Assembly: GCA_033964015.1 (NCBI GenBank)
Contig: CM066920.1
Span: forward strand, 744,001 to 808,000
Direction of reading: 5' to 3'
Origin: Scolanthus callimorphus
Taxonomy: Eukaryota > Cnidaria > Anthozoa > Actiniaria > Edwardsiidae
Length of the DNA: 64,000 nt
Part shown: one piece after another, positions 38,297 to 49,653 of the stretch
How the letters are laid out: each line of letters starts with the position of its first letter
Position numbering within the stretch: position 1 is the first letter of the stretch
The notes under the pieces: generated by a model
Seen by the model: the letters and a program-made list of their open reading frames with translations, nothing else
Database searches by the model: none
Told to the model about the DNA's origin: nothing
Program-made: the position numbers and the translations under genes

Positions 38297-40124
38297 ATGT
38301 TTGGAAATTATTATTTTGCAATCGTGGGCCATCATGATAACCCAGTTTATGAAAAGGAGTTTAACCAGCAGTCAAAATTGGATTCTAGTCAAGGAGAAGG
38401 AGCTTACAAAGTGAGTGAAAGTTGTCTTTGAGTCTCATCTGCTACCCGGAAACTGCAAGCTAATCGATCAGCATCTATTGATATTTCTTTTGACATATAC
38501 CAGAAATATTTCTTTCTGTATATACCTCTTTGGTCAGTCCAGCGGTTGAACCTCCACGAATAAACCAAATACAACTATAGGGCAAATGCATGTAAAATTG
38601 AGTCATGAGTACCCTGCGACAATGATGTCCTCCTCTCTTAGGCCGGCGGCTAAGAGAGGAGGAAATCACTGCTCGCAGGGTACCTAGTGCGATATCGAGT
38701 GCTCAACAACACAAGGATAAACTTACACAAACCTACGAAATATACATTTGAATATAGAATGCTATTCTACATCAACAAATGGGGGGGCCATTGATGGGTT
38801 ATCCATCATGCAAGACATTTAGTGGGGATTAACAGAAGATAAGGGAATGAAAGAAAATAATAATGATGATAATAATAATAATAACAGTTTACAATTCTAA
38901 GATCAAATTCTTTATTTGTGTTGTTTTGTGTCCTCTCTTAGAAAGATGACCATCGCCACCTGAATCAGTTTATTGTGCATGCAGCATTGGATCTAGTTGA
39001 TGAGGCCATGTGGACAACAAATGGAATGTAAGACATCAAGTTCTAAAATGGTCCACATCCCTCCCAAATCAATTGAAATGCTTTGTTGTCATAAAATTTG
39101 AAACTAAGTAGTTTAGTTCCATCATGTTTGAGAATGCAGCATCAATGCCATCTGGATACTAGAGCAGGCCCATGAGGAGCCATTCATTTATCAGGGATGA
39201 GTGAAATGATCAATTTAAATGTTGATCATTTTACCTAACTGGCCATTTTTTTCTCATTTCTAGGTACCTTAAGAGTGTTGACAAATTTAATGAGTGGCTG
39301 GTATCTGCATTTGTTACAGCAGGAGATATCCTTTATTTAATTGTCACATGACAAAGAAACATAGGGGAATTCATGGAATTCATAGGGGAATGCTTATATA
39401 ATGCAAATTACACTTCCTGTTTCTTTCTTAGATGAAGGTAAAGTTCAAGATTCTGTGTTGTTAAAATGCATACCACTGGCCGAGTTTTATAAAATTTTGT
39501 TCAAACAACCATGACCACTTTAAGATGGTTCTGGAAAAATAATTAAGAAACATAGTTATATAAATGGAAGATATATGTTTTTTAGGATGATGGATCTCAA
39601 GGAGGGGGGAAGGAATGTGTCTCTTTAGTCAAGGGGGGTCACACAAGGGGGGTTGATAATGGTGATGCCTTGATAGTAAGCCAGAGAGTCGTTGCTACTG
39701 GACTGATTAATTTGAAAAACCTTTTTTTTACATGAAACAGAATTTCCTTGACTTAATCCAAGTATGAGATTCATGATTCTCCATGATGTTAAAAATGAAG
39801 ATGGAATCAAGAATTTCTTTGGTGATGTTTATGAAACATTTATCAAGGTAAGAAAATAAACTTCATCCCAAGTTTCCACTATCCGGTCCCCCTTTCTGAA
39901 ATTGCTGGATCCGCCCCTGGGACCTACGAGCAATGCAAAATTCTGTGACATGGTAGGCTGAAATCAGGGGAGGGGTATTTCTAACCAGTATTTTTTTCAA
40001 CAGTATTTACTCTTTTCTATTGCAGGTAGTGATGAACCCCTTTTATGAAATAAATAGCAAGATTATGTCATCAAACTTTGACAGAAAGGTCATGCTGGCT
40101 GCAAAGAAACATCTTCTACCGTAG
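38297..40124 (+). CDS. TRAPPC2: Trafficking protein particle complex subunit 2 (sedlin)
   Basis: TRAPPC2 is a longin-fold subunit of the TRAPP tethering complexes in ER-to-Golgi transport; human mutations cause spondyloepiphyseal dysplasia tarda. Exons: 38297-38410, 38942-39027, 39264-39325, 39762-39847 and 40026-40124, giving 148 residues (human 140). Near-identical segments: [71 protein letters not shown] and [15 protein letters not shown]. The extra residues are at the end of exon 1 (SSQGEGAYK). The third intron has U12-type signals (ATATCCTTT donor, TTCCTTGAC branch site); its 3' boundary is ambiguous by one base, giving GGMRF or GDMRF at the join. Confidence 0.97.
38609..38683. repeat. 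MITE-like hairpin in TRAPPC2 intron 1
   Basis: GTACCCTGCGA at left and GCAGGGTAC at right, with inner arms CCTCCTCTCTTAG and CTAAGAGAGGAGG around a GC-rich centre. Confidence 0.85.
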
Positions 40125-40162
40125 TACAAATATCAACGTTTGCTATGTACATAGAAAGTGAA

Positions 40163-40168
40163 AATAAA
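40163..40168 (+). other. polyadenylation signal of TRAPPC2
   Basis: AATAAA 39 bases after the TAG stop. Confidence 0.75.
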
Positions 40169-40169
40169 T

Positions 40170-43100
40170 TATACAAAGACCAAAATGCTCATTAAAGCAG
40201 ACACGCTCTCTTTTATTCAGAAATGCTTTAGGAATGTAACACAAATACAAGGATGCAGCGTGAAATGTACCACAACTACCAACATGCAGCTCGCGCATTC
40301 ATTATAGCTGGCATCGTCCATTAGAATGGCTACATAGAGCATGTAAGCCATTTTATTGTAACTCCGATGTAAAGGGTGTTTTTGTAAATGCACTATATCT
40401 GTTGAAGAACAAGGCAGGTGACTGTAGCGCTCGCTGCGATTGCGATATTTGAACACGCACAAGCTTTGACTGCGTTGTTGGTGCGATTTGATGTCACTGC
40501 AGAACTGACGGTAACAACTTAAACAGCGCTACACCACAAGCAGCACCATTTTGCACCAATAAAATAAAATTCCCGTTCGTTGAGAAAAATAAATCAAATC
40601 TGGCCATTATAATAGTAAGGTCTGCAAGCTTACGATAGTTTAGAGGCTTTTGTACCGCTTGCTATCGTCATCTTGGCCTGTGGACCTGGGTTATAGTTTA
40701 AAGAATAAGCCATAATTTTTGCATTAAAAGAACATTGATTTGTTTTCTTCGCACCGTTCTTACGACTTTGTTCATGTATCATGTTCGTACATGTCCTGGA
40801 AACCTTACTTGGACATGAAAGCCACGCCATTATACCACACATGTTCTGAATGTATGCCAATAATAAGAACGGCTTTTTGCTTCCCACACCAATTTAGAAC
40901 GCGTCCTGGGCCACAAACTTGGCCCACGACTGCTAGATAATAGTACTTTACACAGCACAAAACACTAAGTGGCCTATATGGATAAGCCATGTTATTACGA
41001 AATGCACTTTTAAAACGCCTTGTGTTGTAGAAAGCTTTGCTTTGTCCCCTCGGCTTTTCTTTTTCTTTTCTTCGAACTAAAAAATTAGAAACATTTTCAA
41101 GGTGTTCTTTCCAGCAACAGTCTGAACCACTTTACAAGTAACGTAGAAACCCGACTAGTGGCAGTGCAGAAAAAACTTCTTTTCCAACAAATGTCAATAT
41201 TCTAATGAAGTTAGCGAGTCGAAATACCAGATATAGCTCACTTGTTTGCTAACGAAGAGGCCTCTGCTAGCAGCCTGCCCCGGCAGCCTGCGCTGAACTT
41301 TTCACGAACAAGAACGTGGAAATATTTTTTCGCCTTCCTGATGCCGTGAAAGTTTTTAAAAACTAATCTAGAGGTGCCATCTGTCTGGAATTCACTAAAT
41401 CCCGTTTTTCTTAGTAACAAAGTCAAATGTATAAAACATTGGACAATGGTGCCACGCGATCGACGCGTCGCGAGCTCTTAAGAGGTTTTTGTCGTTTTCG
41501 CTATTGTAAAGTTAGCGTACAGTTATATTCGAATATAGGCGAGCTGCTGAACGAAACACATCACGCGTGCTTATATAAGTGTACGTTAGGAACCTCAAAC
41601 AAACGTGTACTCATTAATTCCAGCAATTACATCCAAATGATAAACACGTGAAATAGTCAGGCTATAGCATAATGAAACTTCAATTACATTCACATGACAA
41701 AAAGTACGTTGAAGTTTTTTGTGTTTGCATGTGCTACGAAAAATTCAATGAACCATGCAAATTCCAGGAGGGATAACTGAGAGTATCTGTAGATCCACGC
41801 AAATGGGACCACCTTGGTAGAAAGGGGAACACAAAGTTTATTTGATTAGTGTGGGAATAAACGTGTTGCAGCGTTGGCCAACTTATAGCTGCGGTGTAGC
41901 TTATTACCCTTGATACGCTCCAGGACAATACCAATATAAGAAAACTGGGCGGGGATTTCCCACGGTCTTGCTTGAAAGGCATGTGTTTTTCACATTTTTC
42001 ACATTTTCGTTCTCACATTTTACTTTATCAACGCTCACAGAATCAGAACCCAGGGGAGTGTACTGCCAGGTCAAAACAAAAAATCATGTTGCAGGCTAAC
42101 ATATTCAACATAACATATACTATTGCATTTGGCCAGAAAACTAAAATAATCAGTTTACCTCTGCATGGAACCCAACTTTGGCTGTTGTCACACTAGTATA
42201 CCCATTAGCAACAGACAGAGGTTTGAAGATAGGTTGGGTCACATGGGTCCGGAACAGCCTTTAAATAGCGTACGTAAACGTTTGACTAATTTCCCTTTGA
42301 AGTGTCTAACTCTTTGCTTTTCGAAGTCTGTTTTAGTAGACAAAACAAGCTTTTAGTCAACGCAAATCTGCCTCTTATTAATTGATTTACCATAGCACGA
42401 CTATCTTAACCCTCAATGTGCTCCTAAAACAAGGTCAACTAGCATGCCTCAAGCTTGACTCAATAGACTTCACTGGTCCCCTTACATGTAAGGTGACCCA
42501 TGTGCAAACATAGCCCTGGATGGATTTGAAATTAAAATATAAATTCATGCAAATATCATTTTTCCAAACAGAAGGTTAAGCTCATTTTGTGCAAATACAA
42601 TCGCAATTGTTAGTCCGTATAATAGCGTTTCGCACGTGCAGTGTACAGTACCTTTGACTACTATTCACATGAGGTTATCAAGAAGTTAATCCTGGCAAAC
42701 AGACGTGGTTCTTTTCGCACTTTCAGCTTGGCGCAAAACACTAAAAGGGCTTTTTCAAAAGATAAGCGTAGTTTAATGTTTTCATAACGGCTTTTTTCTC
42801 TTTTAATTTATTAGAGTAACCATCAGCGTCTATTTTCTGTAGTTTACATCTCAGAATAATAGACAGAAATGTAAACAGAAAAGCGCTTTTATGGACACTC
42901 ATTTCTGTTTTGTTTCTATTTTGCCGGTGGGAAAACTTGAGAAACGATAAGTAATTTGTCTTGGTGGCCTTGCTTATTTCCCACGGATCACCGGATTTTC
43001 AAGCAATACCGCCTATAGATTTGTCAGAAGGTATTGCCCTTATCGGCAATCATCGAAACTCACATTTGCGAAACTCTATGCGCATCTGTTACCACATCGT

Positions 43101-43703
43101 TTTGTGTCCTGAGCCCAACGAGGTAAAAACATATTCTTACATAACACAAGTTTTTGTGCTTTGTATTGTGCTGTTGTGGCAATCAGCAACCTGCTGTGAA
43201 CCTGTCCGATTATCTGGCCATAGAAAATGACTAAGTGCTCCATTGTTTGATCGAAAGAAACGAAAAGGCCATTTCACAACAATCTTCGAAATCGAGTAGA
43301 TTGTAAAGAGGGTCCATATCATGAAGGAGTGTTTAAAACCTCCTTGTTATCACAAAGCCTTATTCGCACTTTACATTTCATGGATTTTACACGGTCGTGA
43401 GTCGTTCAAAAAAAAACTCAAGTGACCATGACTGTTTCGGATTAGAGGGATTTAGAATCCCCAGGTGGGCATTGATAATAAATTAGAGTGTTGATTTAGA
43501 GCGCTTAGAAGTATAACGAGACTTATTTAACTTTTTACATGACGAATTATTTCCTGAGTGTCGGTTTCAATCATTCCAAGTGATCTCAAGATGATAAGGG
43601 GGCTAGGAAGCGACAATTTAATCGAGTACAAAGACTAAAGTGCCGTGCAAACAACCCAAGACAAAGTCACACACGTGAAAGGCATTCGTCAGCTGAATAA
43701 TAG
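40170..43703. other. intergenic region between TRAPPC2 and Sox gene
   Basis: About 3.5 kb without a recognisable gene or clear repeat. Open frames of 60-90 codons exist (for example 42961-43230, plus strand) but show no known domain, and their order of residues looks non-coding. Confidence 0.5.
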
Positions 43704-43704
43704 T

Positions 43705-43710
43705 TTTATT
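43705..43710 (-). other. possible polyadenylation signal of the Sox gene
   Basis: AATAAA on the minus strand, about 195 bases after the stop. Confidence 0.4.
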
Positions 43711-43903
43711 TATAAAGTCTGATTAACCATTAACATTTTGATGTACATTTTTAAAAGTTCAGAATGCACGGCTTTAACCGACATTAATTGGCGATACATT
43801 GTGCTAGTAAGCCTCTTGAATAGTCGTTTATCGTTTCTGCACTTGAAAAAGCATAATCGTTTAGCACTATATACATGATTGTGTTCCTCTTCGTACGCAA
43901 GTC

Positions 43904-44658
43904 CTACAAGTACTGAAACTCCGCTTTAAGCATGAAGTATGGCAGCGCGGACTTGGCGTCTGAGACTCCGGACACTCCCGGTGTTTCCGGCCCTCCAGGC
44001 ATCGACACAGGCGAAGGCAGAGGCACATGACGGATCGGCAAGGCTACATCCTTAGGCATAGGGAAGCGTGCTCCTAGGCGGTCAGCAGCTCTGAATGCAA
44101 GGGAGCTGGCTGGGTTAAAGTCTTTAGGTGAGCGTTCTCTAGGTGACGGGATACAAAATGATGGAAAAAAATTGAGGCAACAAACTTGGCTGGAAGAGCG
44201 GTTTTGGCGAGTGGATAATGTCTCCATTCAGAGTTGATCGTTGTATGGGCAAGCGGGCCGGGAACAAGCTGCCCATGTAGGAAGGTGTGGCAAGGTTGTG
44301 CATACTGCTTGTTGTAACATGAGGCGCTGACATGATTCTAGGACTAAATGCCTGCGGTATCCCTTCAAGACTTGTCCTCTGCCCAGCAATGTCTGTTTAT
44401 TTTGCTTTCTACGGGGTTTGTACCGATAGTCGGGATGATCCACTTTGTGTTGGCGCCTTAAGCGAAGGGCTTCTTGCATGTATGGCTGTTTTTCACTTTC
44501 CGGCATCTGTCTCCACTCTTCGCCCAAGATTTTGCTGATTTCCGCGTTCCTCATTTTGGGGTTATTCCTGTTCATGAGTCTTCTTCTCTCTTTCGCCCAC
44601 ACCATGAATGAATTCAGTGGTCTTTGATGTGCTGGTTGTTTGCTATGACGCCCTCCAT
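43904..44658 (-). pseudogene. divergent Sox HMG-box gene, single exon, frame broken at three homopolymers
   Basis: Sox proteins bind DNA through an HMG box. The box is read across 44628-44405: QHIK, RPLNSFMVWAKERRRLM, NPKMRNAEISKILGEEW, SEKQPYMQEALRLRRQH and HPDYRYKPRRK. The ATG at 44658-44656 opens MEGVIANNQHIK, but one base is missing in the A-run at 44623-44625 before RPLNSF. A second one-base loss lies near 44396-44403, just after the box, and a T-run of seven at 44165-44171 is one too long (or two short). With these three shifts a single protein of about 250 residues ends ...SALPYFMLKAEFQYL, stop at 43906-43904. The box varies from the usual RPMNAFMVW (L for M, S for A), so I do not assign a Sox group. 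It may be an intact gene with sequencing errors. Confidence 0.8.
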
Positions 44659-44954
44659 TTTAAACCCCTTCCGTCTTGCCACTTGTTATTTCTGTAGATT
44701 TGTACTTGGAATTTAGCTTCGTTTCATACGCCTAGAGTATTTCGAATGAAGACCCTCGACAATGCTTAGCCTTTTAACGAACCTTCTCTTTGTTCTTTCC
44801 GGGGATTTACGTACACAAAAGTCTAATCCTTCTACTGGAGTTGTTCACGAAACTATCGAATAGCAACTCCATATAAAGCGTCTACATAACCTGCTAATTA
44901 GTGCTCATTACGCATTCGCTGGGTCAATTTGTTTTGAGGGTTGTCCAATACATT

Positions 44955-45058
44955 GACAAATTTATGCAAGGCATTGTCTAAAACAATGGAGTGCAATGGA
45001 GTGTAATTTAGAACGAGGCAATACAATGGAGAAGAACAATACCATGCATAAATTTGTC
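44955..45058. repeat. MITE-like inverted repeat upstream of Sox gene
   Basis: GACAAATTTATGCA at left and TGCATAAATTTGTC at right, with CAATGGAG direct repeats between. Confidence 0.7.
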
Positions 45059-45349
45059 AGAGTATTGTTTTAGAGCAGAAACACACTTTGTCCCGAATGA
45101 CTCTCTTCACATGGTTTTTTGAGGTCTTTCTGTTAGCCACATGACGCTTCGCATCTCTCTCAGATGGCCGGCTTTGATTTTATTGAAATTTCTTCTACTT
45201 TCAAATGGGAATTTAGAAGCTTCCTTTGACGTCAAAAGCACAAAGAGTTCTATTTCCAGACAATCGTATATTGGTCATGATTTTTTTATCAACTTTTTTA
45301 AATACAAAAGGAGGTCTATTCCACTCTGGGAACGCGGGTTGGCGGCATT

Positions 45350-46025
45350 TGAAAGTTTTTCTTGTAGTTTCAAACACAGCTTCGATATAGAGACCTTACT
45401 ATTAATTATCACATCTCTGGTATTCAGCAAAATGCTTTATTGTTCAACAGTTTGGGCAAACACATACGCTAAAAACATCCAAAAGCTTCAACTCATCCAA
45501 AACTTTGCCTGCAAAATCATCACAGGTGCCCGCAAATATGACCATGTGACGCCCTTACTGAAAGAACTCAACTGGCTCCCAGTCAGTGAGACACTTAAGT
45601 TTAGAGACGCGGTTATGGCCTACAAATGTTTTAATAACTTAGCACCTGATTATCTATGCTCCAAGTTTAAAAAACGATCTTGTATTCACAATCGTATAAC
45701 TCGCAATAATGATAACTTGCAAATTCCTCTGTTTAAATCACCAAACGGCCAGAGAACCTTCTCCTACAGAGCGGTCTCTCTGTGGAACAAGCTCGATGTA
45801 GACCTAAAAAACTCTGCGTCCGTGAAAGCTTTTAAAAAGCTTTACTTGCAAAGATTCTTACAAGAATAAATGACTGTAGTAAATTAGCATATGGTTTGTA
45901 TATAGTTTTAGTAATTTTTAAACCCTATTTTATTATATTCATATAGTAGTTCGTAGTTTTTGTAAATAGTTACTGAAAAGCCTCTATAGGAGTAATTATT
46001 AAAGTTATTATTATTATTATTATTA
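45350..46025 (+). mobile_element. LINE reverse-transcriptase 3' fragment with (TTA)n tail
   Basis: The plus strand encodes a typical LINE ORF2 C-terminus: LVFSKMLYCSTVWANTY, NIQKLQLIQNFACKIITGAR, YDHVTPLLKELNWLPVSE and RTFSYRAVSLWNKLD, stop at 45867-45869. The polymerase catalytic motif is absent, so the copy is 5'-truncated and dead. It ends in a TTA microsatellite at about 46004-46025. Confidence 0.9.
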
Positions 46026-46029
46026 TAAA

Positions 46030-47620
46030 GGGTTTAAATATGGTCGTTATTCGAACAAAATTTCTCGTTATTATCCCTCCAGGGAGGTGTAACTGGTGCT
46101 ATATCAACAGCCTTTTATTTATGGCAATGATCAGTTATACGTGATTTATAGTTGAATATTGAACGAGAAAAGTAAAGCTAGTGAAAAACACTTAGCACTT
46201 TCTCTATCAATTAGTCTTTTCTACGGTTTGTATTTATGGAAAGGACCTTAGAAAATACGTCCGAGCTGTTTTAAGAATAAATTGAGATTGACTTTTGCTC
46301 AATTCTGATCCTCTGGTTTAAACACTTTCAACAGTCGTGCGTCGATTCTCGTCATTGTTTTCTATACCATGGGCTATACCATGAATAGACTGATTGTTAT
46401 TTTATACCATGGTCTATGCCATGAATAGACTGATATAAGTTTGGTGTTGAGTGGTCTGGGGAGAGCTTACACCACTACAGTTTTCATAGGTTATGAAATG
46501 ACGAACTACTCTTTGCTGTCGTAATCAGCTCTAACGAAAGTGTTACACCTGAAGACCAACAAGTATCCCACCAACCCACGGCGCAAATGATTTGAAATGA
46601 GACATTGTTTTTAGATTCATATCGAGGTCACTAAAATGAATGACGATGAACGGTCTTCCTGGCCGCTTTTGGGCACGTACCCAGACATTCATACATGTGC
46701 GAAAGTGGAGGCGTCGACACACAACTATGAAACTCGTACTCAAACAAACCCTCGTTGATTGGTCAGATATTTAGTGTTGACGCATGCGCAAAAAGTAACT
46801 TCCGTAACTTCAGTATTCGATTTTCAGTCAGTTTATTTTATAAAACTGTGAATTTGCGGCGGCCATTTTGGAAAAGGGGCATTGAAATTGCAACCGAGCC
46901 TGCGGACTTGGCAAAAGACCGAGTGCGAAATTTAGTCGTGAAGTTACTACCATTTTTATCACAATAGCTGCTCTCAGATTTAGTCGAAGTCCAACATGAA
47001 TTGAAAACTAAATGTTAAATATTTTAAATACAACCGCTATACATTACTCTTACCTGCCCCGTTCAAATGACACTATAAATGCTATAATCCCGGGGGACCC
47101 CTCCTTAAAATAACAGGATGATTGTCTTATCCCTTGGGGTATAGACATTTTGTGCTATCTTTTTAGAGTGTGGGATATCCAAAGAGTCGTCTGCTATTTT
47201 TTAGGGTATCACGCGCGAATGATAGCCCACGGCAGTTCACTATACCCAATTCGCTATCCCTTATGGTTAAATTTGAAGGCGTGTGGACCTTTTTTATTAT
47301 CAATTTCTATAGAAAATATAACATATCTAGGGACGGTACAAATTCCACATAGAACAAATCTAAAGACTGTGGACCATGCTATCACTTAGGATAGGTGGTA
47401 ATTTGTTCCAACGATCACCCCTGCATATTTTTAGGACGAGTCCTTGGGATGTAATATGACACGTACAACTTATCCTAAGCCAGCGAGCAAGACAAAATAA
47501 CTTGCTCTTTTAGAACCTAACAAACAGCCAAACAAACACACAACAACGTGACCCCTAATATGCCCAATTAGATCAACATATGCTTTCTACCAAGAGAGGT
47601 TTGTTCCTTGTTTTATACAG
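46030..47620. other. intergenic region before the CUB/EGF gene
   Basis: No gene recognised. It contains a short direct repeat around 46365-46435 (ATACCATGG.CTAT.CCATGA). An AATAAA on the minus strand at 47293-47298 could end the CUB/EGF transcript. Confidence 0.5.
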
Positions 47621-47624
47621 AGGT

Positions 47625-49653
47625 TTATCGCCTGAGCTTTTTCTTGCTTCTGTTAATCGTAAAGAGACCAGTATCTCCCGCCTTGGGCGTCACTGTTTTT
47701 TTGCTTGACGTTGCAATGGTGGGTGTGATGGGGCCATCTGAACCTAAAACAGAAATGATTTAGTACAACCATAAACGTGGGAGTGAGTTGACAGGGCCAG
47801 ACAGCGAGGCAATATGATACACTACAGGGCAGAAGGATAGCAAAAACCCTGAACCCTATGATACACACTATGAGGGATAGCAAAGTAACGGATATCAGAT
47901 GGTGACAGACAGACACGACAGACAGACGGTTCAACTGACAGGGCCAGACAGTGAGGCAATATGATACACTACAGGGCAGAAGGATAGCAAAAACCCTAAA
48001 CCCTATGATACACACTATGAGGGATAGCAAAGTAACGGATATCAGATGGTGACAGACAGACATGACAGACAGACGGTTCGACTGACAGGGCCAGACAGTG
48101 AGGCAATATGATACACTACAGGGCAGAAGGATAGCAAAAACCCTAAACCCTATGATACATGTGAGATGTTGAAAATTGATATATTTTCAGTAAGATTGTT
48201 TTCCTTATAATTAGCTACCGTGACCGCAGAGTGTCTAAGATAATTAGTGTGCAAACTGTCAAGTTAAATGTGCGCTTATCGCTAGTTATTTTAGAATGTC
48301 ACGCAATATAGAAAAACATGTTAATAGACACGCGATACAGCATGTAATATATAGTTACCAGAGAGACAACTGTGGAAAGCACAAGAATATTAAAAAGAGT
48401 CTTCAAGAAACACTATTATTCCGTCCTGGTGTGGTCGCCAAATTTGTTGCCCAATTAAAACGTTTTAATTGGGCAACAAATTTGGCGACCACACCAGGAC
48501 GGGATAATAGTGTTTCTTGAAGACTCTTTTTAATATTCTCTTGTGCTTTCCACAGTTGTCTCTCTGGTAACTATATATTACATGCTGTATCGCGTGTCTT
48601 CTAACATGTTTTTTCTATATTGCGTGACATTCTAAAATAACTAGCGATAAGCGCACATTTAACTTGACAGTTTGCACACTAATTATCTTAGACACTCTGC
48701 GGTCACGGTAGCTAATTATAAGGAAAACAATCTTACTGAAAACATCTCACATACACACTATGAGGGATAGCAAAGTAACGGATATCAGATGGTGACAGAC
48801 AGACATGACAGACAGACGGTTCAACTGACAGGGCCAGACAGTGAGGCAATATGATACACTACAGGGCAGAAGGATAGCAAAAACCCTAAACCCTATGATA
48901 CACACTATGAGGGATAGCAAAGTAACGGATATCAGATGGTGACAGACAGACACGACAGACAGACGGTTCGATTGACAGGGCCAGACAGTGAGGCAATATG
49001 ATACACAGGGCAGACAGATAGCTATCAGATGGCGACAGACAGACACAGCTAGAGCTAAGAACGTACTAGTTTGATCTTGATCTTCATCGTCAGTAGTGGG
49101 ATTGGAGGTGGCCGTAGCAGGAGGGGCATTAGTGGATCCCTGTGGTTTTGTCGTTCGTGTCGTGGTAGTTGGGGAAGGACTTGGGGTTACTATTGTAAAA
49201 ATTGAGAAAAAAAATGGTGAGGTGGTATCCCTGTGTCAAAAACCACACAGGTAGCCCAATTAACTGGGAATGGAAGGCTCACCTGTAGGAGCTGTGCATC
49301 CCATAATCCTCTCACAACGCACCTTGCCATTCTGGAATTTTAATTGTAACTTTTTAGTTTAAAAAAATACATACCCACAACCTTCTCTTATAGCAATAAC
49401 AACACGACCTACGAGCCATAGTGGCGAAGGGACACGCACACCGCGCTTTCTATTTTCGCATCGTTGACGACATTGTTGTAACTTTATATCTCTGACCTAC
49501 CATTCTAAACAAGTCGAACTATATAGAGGTCATAGTGGATAATTACCTCGCAGGAGCACATTTCACACAAGTTCCTTTTCCACGTGCGGTCCTCGGGGTA
49601 AAAGTTAAACTTGTCATCGACACACCCTTTGCCCGTACTTTGCCGCCACGCCT
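47625..49653 (-). CDS. CUB/EGF gene: VWC-like module, Thr-rich linker and C-terminus
   Basis: Exons 49547-49653, 49283-49331, 49067-49189 and 47625-47743. The module [38 protein letters not shown] has the spacing of a short von Willebrand factor C domain. It is followed by [13 protein letters not shown], an acidic DDEDQDQ stretch and a last exon ending [10 protein letters not shown]. The acceptor of exon 49547-49653 was chosen at CATTAG because it alone keeps phase with the preceding exon; its pyrimidine tract is weak. No transmembrane segment follows. Confidence 0.75.

Noticed and set aside
42961..43230. 89-codon plus-strand frame between TRAPPC2 and Sox
   Set aside because: No domain, no splice context, no start context of note.
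45141..45350. N-terminal part of the long open frame at the LINE
   Set aside because: Residues before about 45350 do not resemble reverse transcriptase and probably precede the truncated LINE insertion.
47653..48063. 136-codon minus-strand frame through the last CUB/EGF exon and the minisatellite
   Set aside because: Part is the real last exon; the rest is repeat DNA upstream of a clear acceptor at 47744-47745.
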